Positions 54,601 through 58,726 of a stretch of 64,000 nt of DNA are shown one piece after another. Origin of the DNA: Adiantum capillus-veneris (Eukaryota > Streptophyta > Polypodiopsida > Polypodiales > Pteridaceae). A program made the translations under genes and the position numbers. The DNA is taken from NCBI GenBank assembly GCA_014529385.2, contig CM043955.1, positions 145,483,140 to 145,547,139 on the forward strand, in the 5' to 3' direction. Below the pieces are notes generated by a model that ran no database searches, was not told the origin of the DNA, and saw only the letters and a program-made list of their open reading frames with translations. Positions within the stretch are counted from its first letter, which is position 1; every line of letters starts with the position of its first letter.

Positions 54601-55488
54601 ACCCAACATCATAGTTAAAAGACCCCTTCAAGCACAAGGCTGCGATCTCTATTTTTGTCCCATGGGCTGTGACAATCAAATTTTTGCTACACAGCATGTG
54701 AGATGAGCTGGAACTTGAAAATGCTGGGCGTGCAAGTTTCTAGGATCCTGTAGAACATAGTGACCTTAGTGGTCCTGGGTTTCTCAGGTCAGATGGACTC
54801 CATAATTTAGCGACTTATAATTCCACATTCGTACACCTAAAACAAAACAAAAAATGATTTGTCTCAAGCAAGCATTTTGATCGACCAAGACTGAGAGCGG
54901 AAGGGTTTTACATTCATGGTAGAGTGCTTGCTTCATGTACTGAAAAAAACTGAGTGCGTGCAGTGGAAATTTGTTCTCATTGTCTTAAATTTTCACGGCA
55001 TTTGCAACATGTGAGTTCTGCCCTTGTCGGAAATAAATCCGCTGTGTATTGTTGAGTCTTAGGTGTCCGAATGTGGAATGAGTGAGAGTGTTGGACCCAT
55101 TTACATTGCCGTTGATGAGCAGAGACCAAGCCAAGAGATTCAGAGGAACATAGATGCAGAGGTATTTGTTTTATAACATTTTGCATGGGGTTTGTATTTT
55201 TGATGCCAATCGTAACTTCCGATTGGTTCTCTTTCAGGTTGTCAGACTGCTGAAAGAAGCATATGAGCGTGTCAAGCTCCTACTTAAGAAGGTATCATAG
55301 ACCCTTATTATATGTCCATTTTGTGCGGTGCATTTCTAACATTGGGTGTCTTGAAACAGCGTGAAGCGGACCTGCATTCTCTAGCAAATGCCCTTTTGGA
55401 GCATGAAACCCTCTCATCTAAGCAGATACATCAAATTCTCTCCCCCTTCCAACAGACCAATGATCCAACTCCAGAAGCTGCAAGTTGA
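15142..55488 (+). CDS. FTSH11: FTSH11-type ATP-dependent zinc metalloprotease, 3' 16 exons (5' end outside window)
   Basis: Membrane-bound AAA+ protease of plant organelles, expected in mitochondria or chloroplast envelope, that unfolds and degrades membrane proteins. Join 15142-15295, 15424-15513, 15938-16023, 16132-16258, 16545-16664, 17550-17600, 17704-17765, 52433-52490, 52831-52956, 53044-53124, 53208-53337, 53418-53566, 53713-53994, 55063-55161, 55238-55291, 55360-55488. All junctions are GT-AG and all phases agree, giving about 598 residues and a TGA stop. The order is N-terminal domain starting PEAVIKRFE, one hydrophobic membrane segment (about residues 93-116), Walker A GPPGTGKT (198-205), FVG pore loop (231-233), Walker B FIDEID (255-260), second region of homology with RPGRFDRH, zinc motif HESGH (416-420) and third ligand Asp494 in TTGARSDL. 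Arabidopsis FTSH11, from memory, is about 806 residues, so roughly 200 N-terminal residues including the transit peptide are missing. I chose FTSH11 over FTSH4/5 from the PEAVIKRFE...EYLRALV...LPDE block and the [11 protein letters not shown] wording. Confidence 0.95.
15424..15513 (+). CDS. FTSH11: FTSH11 exon 2
   Basis: Thirty codons, [10 protein letters not shown] to PLHVVM, between a GGACAG acceptor and a GTTAGT donor. It continues the N-terminal domain directly from exon 1. Confidence 0.9.
15938..16023 (+). CDS. FTSH11: FTSH11 exon 3, membrane segment part 1
   Basis: Encodes [11 protein letters not shown] then the hydrophobic [17 protein letters not shown]. It ends two bases into a Trp codon that exon 4 completes. 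The hydrophobic run is the start of the single predicted membrane segment. Confidence 0.9.
16132..16258 (+). CDS. FTSH11: FTSH11 exon 4, membrane segment part 2 and linker
   Basis: Completes the Trp codon, then [11 protein letters not shown] and a Gly/Ser-rich linker ([11 protein letters not shown]) ending LPEK. This is the linker between membrane segment and ATPase domain. Confidence 0.9.
16545..16664 (+). CDS. FTSH11: FTSH11 exon 5, start of AAA domain
   Basis: Forty codons, [20 protein letters not shown] to RLGGKLPK, the typical FtsH entry to the AAA+ module. The donor is GTATGT. Confidence 0.95.
17550..17600 (+). CDS. FTSH11: FTSH11 exon 6, Walker A
   Basis: Seventeen codons, [17 protein letters not shown], carrying the complete P-loop for ATP binding. 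Confidence 0.96.
17704..17765 (+). CDS. FTSH11: FTSH11 exon 7, last exon before the giant intron
   Basis: Encodes [20 protein letters not shown] plus the AT of an ATG codon. The third base of that Met codon lies 34,667 bp downstream at 52433. The donor is GTAAGA. Confidence 0.94.
17766..19480. other. Unique-looking intron sequence
   Basis: AT-rich intron DNA with no recognisable domain. Small open frames at 18254-18912 show no family resemblance. This is the longest stretch in the giant intron that may be original intron sequence. Confidence 0.5.
19490..20320 (-). mobile_element. Element F fragment: gag-like start, primer site and LTR edge
   Basis: On the minus strand, a tRNA-Met primer site TGGTATCAGAGC (19948-19959) follows LTR-like sequence (from 19961, reading ...GGGGCGCTTATA). 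A short frame (19597-19917) then encodes [20 protein letters not shown], a coiled-coil type gag start. The LTR terminal CA is mutated to TA. Both outer limits are approximate. Confidence 0.5.
19695..19872. repeat. 89-bp tandem duplication in F
   Basis: Two copies (19695-19783 and 19784-19872) beginning GTTTGAGAAGTTCTC, differing at a couple of bases. Confidence 0.85.
20331..21593 (-). pseudogene. LINE-1 ORF1-like gene (DUF4283 plus zinc knuckle), one stop
   Basis: Starts [16 protein letters not shown] at 21593. It carries a DUF4283-type nucleic-acid-binding domain ([23 protein letters not shown]) and a CCHC knuckle [14 protein letters not shown], then a long Pro/Gln/Ser-rich tail. An in-frame TAA at 21252-21254 splits it; the same frame continues [11 protein letters not shown] on the other side. 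This is the ORF1 layout of plant L1 elements. It is opposite in direction to the endonuclease at 22250. Confidence 0.75.
20385..20461. repeat. (GA)n microsatellite
   Basis: About 38 GA units at the end of LINE ORF1. On the minus strand it encodes an (SL)n tail. Confidence 0.97.
21594..22249. other. Spacer between head-to-head LINE ORFs
   Basis: About 650 bp between the ATG of ORF1 (minus) and the likely ATG of ORF2 (plus). Pyrimidine-rich at 21640-21680. It could be LINE 5' UTR or the junction of two fragments. Confidence 0.4.
22250..23868 (+). pseudogene. LINE-1 ORF2-like gene: endonuclease and RT start, truncated
   Basis: Begins [14 protein letters not shown], an apurinic endonuclease start, with [26 protein letters not shown] and VVGGDFNN. 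After in-frame stops at 22883-22885, 23186-23188 and about 23390 the same frame continues with LSDHLPIS and the RT entry [17 protein letters not shown] and [13 protein letters not shown]. It ends abruptly near 23868, before the YADD core. Confidence 0.82.
23869..24342. other. Unassigned sequence after the LINE break
   Basis: No recognised domain. Open frames exist (for example to 24097) but do not continue the reverse transcriptase. Confidence 0.4.
24343..24961 (-). repeat. B2 3' LTR (619 bp)
   Basis: TGTAATAGACTTGG...TTTTTGACA with the shared core at 24468-24505 and (CT)n at 24672-24723. It is more like B3 than B1 around AAGTGGGAGGC. Confidence 0.88.
25569..26075 (-). pseudogene. B2 integrase tail and chromodomain-like region
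   Basis: One open frame: [83 protein letters not shown] to LYLEAFCLA. The chromodomain region is better preserved than in B1. Confidence 0.82.
26571..27252 (-). pseudogene. B2 RT fused to integrase zinc domain by loss of RNase H
   Basis: The RT frame (26692-27252) runs [44 protein letters not shown], with a FFDDIIVFS catalytic site. At about 26815 it passes from EDEAEHR directly into [17 protein letters not shown] of the integrase zinc domain in another frame (26571-26870). About 700 bp of RNase H and connection domain are missing. Confidence 0.85.
27489..28067 (-). pseudogene. B2 protease-like domain
   Basis: Open frame: [65 protein letters not shown]. This is a retropepsin-like domain with DGG where DSG or DTG is usual. 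Confidence 0.7.
28064..28994 (-). pseudogene. B2 Gag, frameshifted
   Basis: 28476-28994 encodes a poly-Ser tract, a Lys/Arg-rich block and [18 protein letters not shown]. 28120-28503 continues the gag fold ([36 protein letters not shown]). The region between them and to 28064 is frameshifted. Confidence 0.75.
29359..30490 (+). pseudogene. A2 Gag, first part
   Basis: From 29942 it reads [60 protein letters not shown], then past several stops to [15 protein letters not shown] and ATLTQLI. The N-terminal 29359-29940 has more frame damage. Confidence 0.8.
30598..30686. repeat. (GA)n microsatellite in E2
   Basis: About 44 units. It sits where C and E LTRs have a short CT-rich stretch after GTGTCGTATTC. 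Confidence 0.97.
30765..31080. repeat. 158-bp perfect tandem duplication in E2
   Basis: Copies 30765-30922 and 30923-31080, starting TACACAAAAATGCTG. I see no difference between them, so the event is recent. Confidence 0.92.
31560..31705. repeat. GAC/GATGAC trinucleotide-rich run
   Basis: Runs of (GAC)n and (GATGAC)n, the antisense of the GTCGTCGTC section found in C and E LTR leaders. Confidence 0.7.
32326..33805 (-). repeat. A1 3' LTR (1480 bp)
   Basis: Plus-strand edges TGCAACCGG and CCTCGTGACA. Contains the shared LTR core at 32491-32528. Small open frames in it (32817-32999, 32988-33425) recur in the other LTR but have no domain resemblance. Confidence 0.97.
33806..33821 (-). promoter_or_regulatory. 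A1 polypurine tract
   Basis: Minus strand TTTCAAGAGGGGGGTA immediately before the 3' LTR, identical in type to B1 and B2. Confidence 0.85.
33976..39186 (-). CDS. A1 gag-pol polyprotein, 1736 residues, uninterrupted
   Basis: Starts at ATG 39186 (MTDKGKG); stop TAG at 33976-33978. Order: Pro/Gln/Gly-rich N-terminus (to about 290), gag fold (about 290-465), CCHC knuckle C544-C547-H552-C557, retropepsin-like domain with DPGA at D616, reverse transcriptase (about 795-1000) with catalytic FFDD 956-959, RNase H (CDACG near 1103), integrase HHCC domain, DDE triad D1356-D1417-E1453 (35 residues between the last two), GPY/F-like LSMRYYGPF, and chromodomain-like [12 protein letters not shown] to [15 protein letters not shown] near 1650-1700. 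Gag and pol are in one frame. Proteins make virus-like particles, copy RNA to DNA and integrate it. All catalytic residues except the canonical protease Ser/Thr are present. Confidence 0.96.
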   Translation of the reverse strand: MTDKGKGIMEEGSSSKDRQEIPMVFEIGESSRPRQSVPPVNVNVPPVVQGFMTGQLEDDAFKTQLVAAVNVFSQLVQNPRFMEFLQAPPVQHQNRQPTLRTELVEAQAQVLHEAQEEREHSHVAESGAPKQVPPVLEQVARTPIPQVMPVQPATFQSQHAVLNGQGAGYQAMHSVFPPPTVHRGYFGGGSVFQSMAGYASGSQPYMPGTVFGGMQGIMPNPMYGTIGMQQGFHGNQGQFGVPQGHFGMAGFSGQQPDIAPLTQNVNGQHVPIMPTTVPMLQTIPYDNLGALEKPKAYKEGGAAVKFSTFSGFEDKTKALTFLQQFDTAYAGGNFTEASKVRKAATFLKDNALTWWTTLLMQGQAPATWVYFKQMFASAWLSNEFEADVLTDWHQLTAASCKSLLEYNRRFCKALLSVTSYRFVPLTEQIEKDCCGLPKGLRDYYTKNRVATLTQLMEVANNGLALLKGEDSGFPSSDKGGQQKKNSAKKPFVKTAPDASQGSEQATKDKDSAGTFGAQAKKQKRKPFVRKSLEEKKVLMAENKCFICEQPGHISINCPQRKRPTDSEDKEDQKGKKPKPTAGLVPDMVGDRPSTDASELCRAWGKVRDQTALIFFDPGAKANFISPELAMKLGIKAEEMGYTAEAGLACPGHSECVTPIIGKLRLHIQSYVDTEEFYIMPLEGCDALLGIPWMFRVHGVLDAYNKKITVQHRGKTHILDVKLKGESVPIVSASAIISVIKNHLSVYLIFARDVSDKDQSNLSVLDKERSAFLQKFNDCFSDSLPSQLPPERPEDHRIDLVPGCSPPNRPPYRVSAAQQKEIMGQVEELLEKGLIQPSSSPFCSPVLLVQKKDGSWRMCIDYRALNKNTIKNRFPMPRIDDILDRLEGAAIFSRIDLKSGYHQIRISPEDVHKTAFRTTFGLYEFLVMSFGLTNAPATFNTMMDRIFRSHQQFVGTFFDDMIVYSKNEEEHRRHLTIVFEELRSHRLLVNPKKSEFFLEEIHFLGHIVSKDGVRMDPAKVEAIKTWPDLKTVHDVRSFLGLCSYYRRFIRNFAEIASPLHALQKKEVTFRWTQKEISAFSLLKEKLTSDSVIVLPDLRKSFVVQCDACGSSIGAVLMQDGRVVAYESRILQGPERTMQVYEKELLAVIHALSSWKHYLLGADFVVQTDHQTLRYFLTQSKLSEKHMRWANILSMFHFQIMHVEGKKNVVADALSRKPQISAVSIPYHHELDDMKEQYIADEDFARIFEQLQEGQHHEHYLLRDGFMMMHGRLCVTRPLRHKVMEESHVPPYAGHRGIDATVKAVETFFYWPTLRRDVDAFVRACIVCQKVKFERQKAPGLLQPLPIPDKPWESIAMDFIFDLPRTPTGNDGIWTIIYRFSKQVHFIPVRKKIKSDQMARLFMYNVFKYHGMPQSIISDRDPRMISLFWRGLFENMGTTLKFSSSFHPQTDGQSEEANSTVLDLLKCYVSDNKGKWEQYLPMLEYAYNNTVHSSTSKAPFEIVEGGKKVPPILHTKDKIFEADRYVENMDEMYKKIKVALEKTQAKQKKAADRHRRELLLSPGDWVLLRFEKARLKKMKGKERLFPKLSMRYYGPFQVLDKISDVAYRLKLPDAWKIHNAFHVSLLRPFVGDVPEDMPVEDEPEVEELDEILVPKQVLAHKDRKVKGQVARRYLVKFKNYPPMDAKWMEEHELSESPNVLQLYLEAFGLQPTYAPTQRVQRRGNDRASTSNVHMNSVP
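39259..39275 (-). promoter_or_regulatory. A1 primer binding site, tRNA-Asp-like
   Basis: Minus strand TGGTTCCGTTGCCGGGA directly after the 5' LTR. It resembles the complement of the tRNA-Asp 3' end (TGGCGCCGTTGCCGGGG) with about three mismatches, unlike the tRNA-Met sites of B, C, E and F. Confidence 0.65.
39276..40755 (-). repeat. A1 5' LTR (1480 bp)
   Basis: Partner of 32326-33805. Visible differences lie at about 39313, 39323, 39585, 40000, 40090 and 40582. It contains the shared LTR core near 39441. Confidence 0.97.
41350..41361 (+). promoter_or_regulatory. C2 primer binding site
   Basis: TGGTATCAGAGC, one base after the 5' LTR end CCTTACA. Initiator-Met tRNA type. Confidence 0.87.
41789..42586 (+). 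pseudogene. C2 gag-like His/Asp-rich ORF, N-terminally deleted
   Basis: In frame from ATG at 41789: [20 protein letters not shown], the coiled-coil section, [20 protein letters not shown] and further HDD repeats to DAFSSEAN and [10 protein letters not shown]-type wording. Relative to C1 about 120 bp are deleted near 41823, so the C1-style start MVITRSG (41801) is followed by a stop. An inserted or duplicated segment replaces the C-terminus after RDRFLYFS. The unbroken middle frame is shared with C1. Confidence 0.55.
42492..43242. repeat. About 265-bp direct repeat pair inside C2
   Basis: Copies 42492-42762 and 42980-43242 share TTAGTACG-TGAACTTTGTG at the start and CATCTAGGTATAT at the end, with about 217 bp between. 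C1 lacks the whole segment: it reads from TGTATTTTAGT straight to ATCCCTTTTCC. A (GT)n run lies in the first copy. Confidence 0.85.
43347..43766 (+). other. C2 second conserved open frame
   Basis: Encodes [29 protein letters not shown], then [20 protein letters not shown] to CRFRRGP. Counterpart of C1 7279-7638, but extends about 40 codons further. Function unknown. Confidence 0.35.
43925..45113 (+). repeat. C2 3' LTR (1189 bp)
   Basis: Begins with the perfect palindrome TGTCACGTGACA, contains a TATATAAG box near 44236, the GCGTTTTCAGCC leader array (44330-44790) and ends GCACGTTACA. Its uninterrupted GCAGATTCTCCACGACGG shows the original site into which A1 inserted in the 5' LTR. Confidence 0.9.
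45641..47857 (+). pseudogene. A2 gag end, protease, partial RT and chromodomain
   Basis: Gag resumes with [12 protein letters not shown]. The zinc knuckle reads [14 protein letters not shown], with the second Cys replaced by Tyr. The protease Asp region is deleted near 46025, but [18 protein letters not shown] is kept. RT reads [20 protein letters not shown] and later [21 protein letters not shown] deletion then jumps from [19 protein letters not shown] to the chromodomain [20 protein letters not shown] (about 47430-47620), so RNase H and integrase are lost. Confidence 0.82.
47858..48716 (+). repeat. E1 5' LTR (859 bp)
   Basis: TATAAAAG box at 48106-48113, followed by about ten degenerate copies of CAGCGTTTTCAGCC (48198-48420), a GTCGTCGTCATC section, GTGTCGTATTCTTCTC and the terminal CACCTGACA. 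Confidence 0.82.
48106..48113 (+). promoter_or_regulatory. TATA box of the E1 LTR
   Basis: TATAAAAG, in the same relative place as the TATATAAG box of family C, just before the GCGTTTTCAGCC leader array. Confidence 0.5.
49043..49768 (-). repeat. E3: inverted, truncated E LTR with polypurine tract
   Basis: Reverse complement starts TGTCACGTACGCACTTC (at 49591) and follows E1 through a TATAAAAG box into GCGTTTTCAGCC words, ending near 49043. Outside it, the minus strand reads TTTTAACAGGGGGA (49592-49605), a polypurine tract, then about 160 bp of element interior. It is therefore a 3' LTR of a minus-strand element. Confidence 0.7.
50540..50640. repeat. About 34-bp triplicate in D1
   Basis: Three copies of TTTTGATCAAGGAGTTAGC followed by TTCTCCTTTCGGCTG variants. 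Confidence 0.8.
50848..51197. repeat. Five irregular copies of a GGTCCGGGCCATGAG motif in D1
   Basis: At 50848, 50903, 51040, 51089 and 51159 a unit CTCCCCCCGCAAATAACC, short spacer, GGTCCGGGCCATGAG recurs with unequal spacing. On the element's sense strand each unit carries a purine run GCGGGGGGAG. Confidence 0.85.
52191..52432 (+). other. FTSH11: Intron sequence before FTSH11 exon 8
   Basis: T-rich sequence between the A2 LTR remnant and the exon 8 acceptor. The first part may still be diverged A2 LTR. Confidence 0.5.
52433..52490 (+). CDS. FTSH11: FTSH11 exon 8, pore loop
   Basis: One G completes Met, then [22 protein letters not shown] is the substrate-gripping pore loop of FtsH proteases. 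The acceptor is AAGTGCAG. Reading frame and residue order join exactly to exon 7 despite the intervening elements. Confidence 0.94.
52831..52956 (+). CDS. FTSH11: FTSH11 exon 9, Walker B
   Basis: Forty-two codons, [20 protein letters not shown] to MDGFEANE. It contains Walker B FIDEID with the catalytic Glu for ATP hydrolysis. Confidence 0.96.
53044..53124 (+). CDS. FTSH11: FTSH11 exon 10, second region of homology
   Basis: Twenty-seven codons, [20 protein letters not shown] then PGRFDRH. The two arginines of the RPGRFDR motif are the arginine-finger region. Confidence 0.95.
53208..53337 (+). CDS. FTSH11: FTSH11 exon 11
   Basis: Encodes [19 protein letters not shown] through GTPGFNGA and the first base of an Asp codon. 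This is the AAA C-terminal helical region. Confidence 0.94.
53418..53566 (+). CDS. FTSH11: FTSH11 exon 12
   Basis: Completes Asp, then [16 protein letters not shown] to SDESRK. This links the ATPase and protease domains, including the conserved KIVMGTERK. Confidence 0.94.
53713..53994 (+). CDS. FTSH11: FTSH11 exon 13, zinc protease core
   Basis: Ninety-four codons, [15 protein letters not shown] to ALARHM. It contains the HESGH zinc and catalytic motif and the Asp of TTGARSDL, the third zinc ligand in the FtsH family. All catalytic residues are present. Confidence 0.96.
53995..55062 (+). other. FTSH11: FTSH11 intron between exons 13 and 14 (1068 bp)
   Basis: Ordinary intron with no element recognised. 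Confidence 0.7.
55063..55161 (+). CDS. FTSH11: FTSH11 exon 14
   Basis: Thirty-three codons, [20 protein letters not shown] to IDAE, in the protease domain. The preceding intron is 1,068 bp. Confidence 0.92.
55238..55291 (+). CDS. FTSH11: FTSH11 exon 15
   Basis: Eighteen codons, [18 protein letters not shown], a conserved helix of the protease domain. Confidence 0.92.
55360..55488 (+). CDS. FTSH11: FTSH11 exon 16 with stop codon
   Basis: Encodes [20 protein letters not shown] then a short tail ending EAAS and TGA at 55486-55488. I see no decisive poly(A) signal; the 3' UTR probably lies within the next few hundred bases. Confidence 0.92.
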   Translation, partial: READLHSLANALLEHETLSSKQIHQILSPFQQTNDPTPEAAS

Positions 55489-56105
55489 TGCCCCCTTTTT
55501 ACGTGCATCCATATTGCATCCATATTATACGCACCCTTTTTATGGGTACCTGTAAGATATCAAAGATTTCCTTCTAGGCGAAGTAGATAACTTTCTTCCA
55601 TGTGCATGTATCTAAGGACTGAATCAAGTAATTGATTCCTTTCTTGGCGTCCAATTTATTCGGCACGCCAAGATTATTTACTGTTGGAGGCTCTGTATTT
55701 AAGAAAAAAGGACTTCTACCGGATGTCATAGTCAGTTGTTACCCCTTACATTGTTGTGGGTTTCAACACAGGGTCTATGACTGAGGTGTTGTGAAGTTCT
55801 CAATCGGGTCTGTTAAGTGTTCATTTGGCTGTAGTATTCTCTTAACATTTGTTGGGCCAAAGATATCTGACAAACATGAAAAGGTCTGGGATCAAAATGC
55901 AGGCCCCCCTCTCCCGCCCCGGTCGTCCTGTGCATACCTTAACTTGAGGATTTGTGGCCTATGTTGACCTCACGCTCTCGCAGATTCCTCATATACAGGA
56001 GGTAATGCCATATATTAGATAGGCCAGTGAAAAAGATAAGATTGCTTTTTATTGAGATAGAAGGTTGGTAGTATTAGAGGGATGCTCCGCATGACAGTGC
56101 GAGAC
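55489..56105 (+). other. FTSH11 3' flank
   Basis: Probable 3' UTR and downstream DNA. No second gene seen. Confidence 0.5.
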
Positions 56106-58440
56106 CTTTGGGGCCACACTATAGATGGCAGCATGGAATTGTAATGGGTCACTTTGCCTAGATGTAGGGGCATTTGGGGATAGCTTTATGGGGAGACATC
56201 ATCATTTACTCAGAGACACGAAGCACGAGGACAACCTACACCAAGATGTAGGTGGGAGACAACATGTTGAGTAAAGACGAGGGTAGAGGGTCACGAGTAG
56301 GAGTTCTATTCAGGGAGGAGCTACAATTGCTTGTGCACAATGTCTGGAGAGAAGATACATGTGGGTGAGACATAGGGTTGAGACAGGTAGATTCTTGTAC
56401 ATTGCTATATGTTACTTTGTCCCTAGCACATCAATGTATGCCACATTTAGAGGACAATCCCCGTTTTCGGTATTAAACAAGGATATATGGGAGTTCTTCA
56501 GAGATGGTGACATCATTCTCTTGGGGAACTTAAATGTTCGCACAAGAAATCATTAGACTACTTTTTATGATACCTATGATGAGATATTGAGAGAGCTAGA
56601 CACTAGCGGTATGAGGTTTGATAAGACGTTCATAGGATGAGGAGCACACCAAGTATGAGAGATATTTGATGGAAATGGGGACCTCACATGGTCTAGCCGT
56701 AGTTAATTGGCCTACAATTTACCTTTGCAGTTGAGATTAGTTGTTTCTCACAGAGGCATGGGCCATCTCAGTGGACTATGTCATGGCACAACTGAGCTTT
56801 ATTACCTGCGTTCAGGATTTCACAGTAGGACCCGTAGCAGTGGACACTTTCAATCTCCTTTCAGTATAGTATGACTGAAGTGTCATGACCGAGGACACAT
56901 ACTCACTATACATTTACTCTAGAGATTGACTCTGTATATACAGAAAAGATGTATGGTTACCTATGTGCAACGGCCAAGCCCGGGACTCTCAGCAAAGGAG
57001 ATCGCAGCATCAGAGGCATACCCACATGCTTAGCCTAATCAAAGACGCAGTCTTGGAAGCATGCCTGAGAACAGTTGGTATGACAAGGAATGTTGAGATA
57101 TGAAAGCATAGCTTTAGAGGCACTTGGTGAGACGGAAGAAGCAATCATAGTTGGGAAACAACACAGTTCACTTGCTCTATGCGCCGAAGTTTGGAAAATG
57201 ACCTCTCCAAAATTATAATCGAATCCTAGCTCAAATGGAGCTAGATGTATACCAAGTGTTCTTGAGTAGAGATTCGGGAGAGGCATGGCGTCTCTTTCAT
57301 GAGCACTCACCTTACCCTGTGATTCCCTTGATGTGTGGGGTAAGTATGCAACTTCCTTATATACGGTCCCAGTACAAACATCCCTTTCCAATCCTCATGA
57401 GCCATGCCCATCTACGAGTTCCTTCTTTACTCCCGAGATGGTAAAGACGGCCATTGATTGGATGAAGACCAGGAGGGCATATGATCACGATGAACTTGTG
57501 GCAGAGCACCTTATACATGCTTAGAGACATGTTGGTAGAGGTTCTTGCAATTCTATTTAATTGTGTGAGAGGGGCTTACTGGATCAATCTCCTTTATGCA
57601 CAGCTTATGGGATACTACCAGAGGCAGATATGCCAGATTTGGCCCTTAAGTCCTCCAGACAATTAGCTATACAAGGGGACACATCATGCTGGTATGCACA
57701 TATGTCATCATGGTTCTAGATACATAGATTCAGCACGGACAAATTACCTCCCTTCTGGTAATGTCTTGATGCACCATCACTGTCCCTTACACGGGTGGAG
57801 ATTACTAGACTCATTTGTCCAGACCTCATTGAGCTTGCCTCTGGAGGAGATGAATAGAGCCAATGCGGGCGTTGGGCACAAAGATGGCTTTCAATAGAGC
57901 ATCTCCTCCAACTCACACATGATGGGTTTGTGATTTGACCCAATTTTATGGATACACATCTCTCATGTGTTACGACATGCCATTGGTTAGATACGAACAT
58001 CCTAACATTAGGTTGAGATTGAGACTGACAGGTTCAGAGGAATACTAACAGCCAGTAGGATATGTGGCATAGAGTAGGATATGCCGCCTATGCCACAAAG
58101 AGCCAGAAACGTCTCCAGAGTCATGAGCTATCAGGACTAGAGATGTCTTGGACTATATCTACTTGAGCTACAAAGAGACAAAGACAATTTATTGAAGATA
58201 TCTAGAGAGAGACAATCCCAAAGACAAATGAGTGATTTCTTTCCATCAAATACCGGATAGATAGAGGAGCAACCACCGTTGAAAAGCTTAGCTCATACTC
58301 ACACCCGCGGTACTTTTATTGACTGAACATTGGAGCTAGGGAGATCGAGTCGTCCCGACTGAGGAGAGGAGCTTCACAACATTGATGAAGAGTACAACAG
58401 AGGATTTGAGCCATAGTGGCTCAATCCAGCGTGTAGATGA
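56106..58440 (+). pseudogene. LINE-2: decayed non-LTR retrotransposon
   Basis: Endonuclease pieces MAAWNCNGS (near 56127) and, at 56359-56556, FLYIAICYF, SPFSVLNKDIWEFFRDG, DIILLGNLNVRTRN. Then GTSHGLAVVN and RGMGHLSGLCHGT-type wording and RT-side pieces MVKTAIDWMKTRRAYDHDEL (57430-57490). A C-terminal Cys-rich knuckle (RICRLCHKEPETSPE-like) lies near 58070-58120. Frames are broken throughout. It is a different family from LINE-1. Confidence 0.75.
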
Positions 58441-58641
58441 GGATAGATTCACCACCACTATATCACCCTCTTATTTTGGGCACCCTCATATACCCACACA
58501 GTTCCCGCTAGCACTTTGAGATTCATAGTATCTCTTTTATGTACCTGTACCCAGACATGGTATTGGATTCACCAGCTCTTGTAACGGATTGGTCTCATAG
58601 GTCATTTTGGCATTTTGAAGACGTTATTATATCATTTCATT

Positions 58642-58644
<3 letters not shown>

Positions 58645-58722
<78 letters not shown>
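58645..58722. repeat. (CT)n(GT)n compound microsatellite
   Basis: About 21 CT units followed by about 17 GT units, near the LINE-2 3' end. Confidence 0.97.
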
Positions 58723-58726
<4 letters not shown>
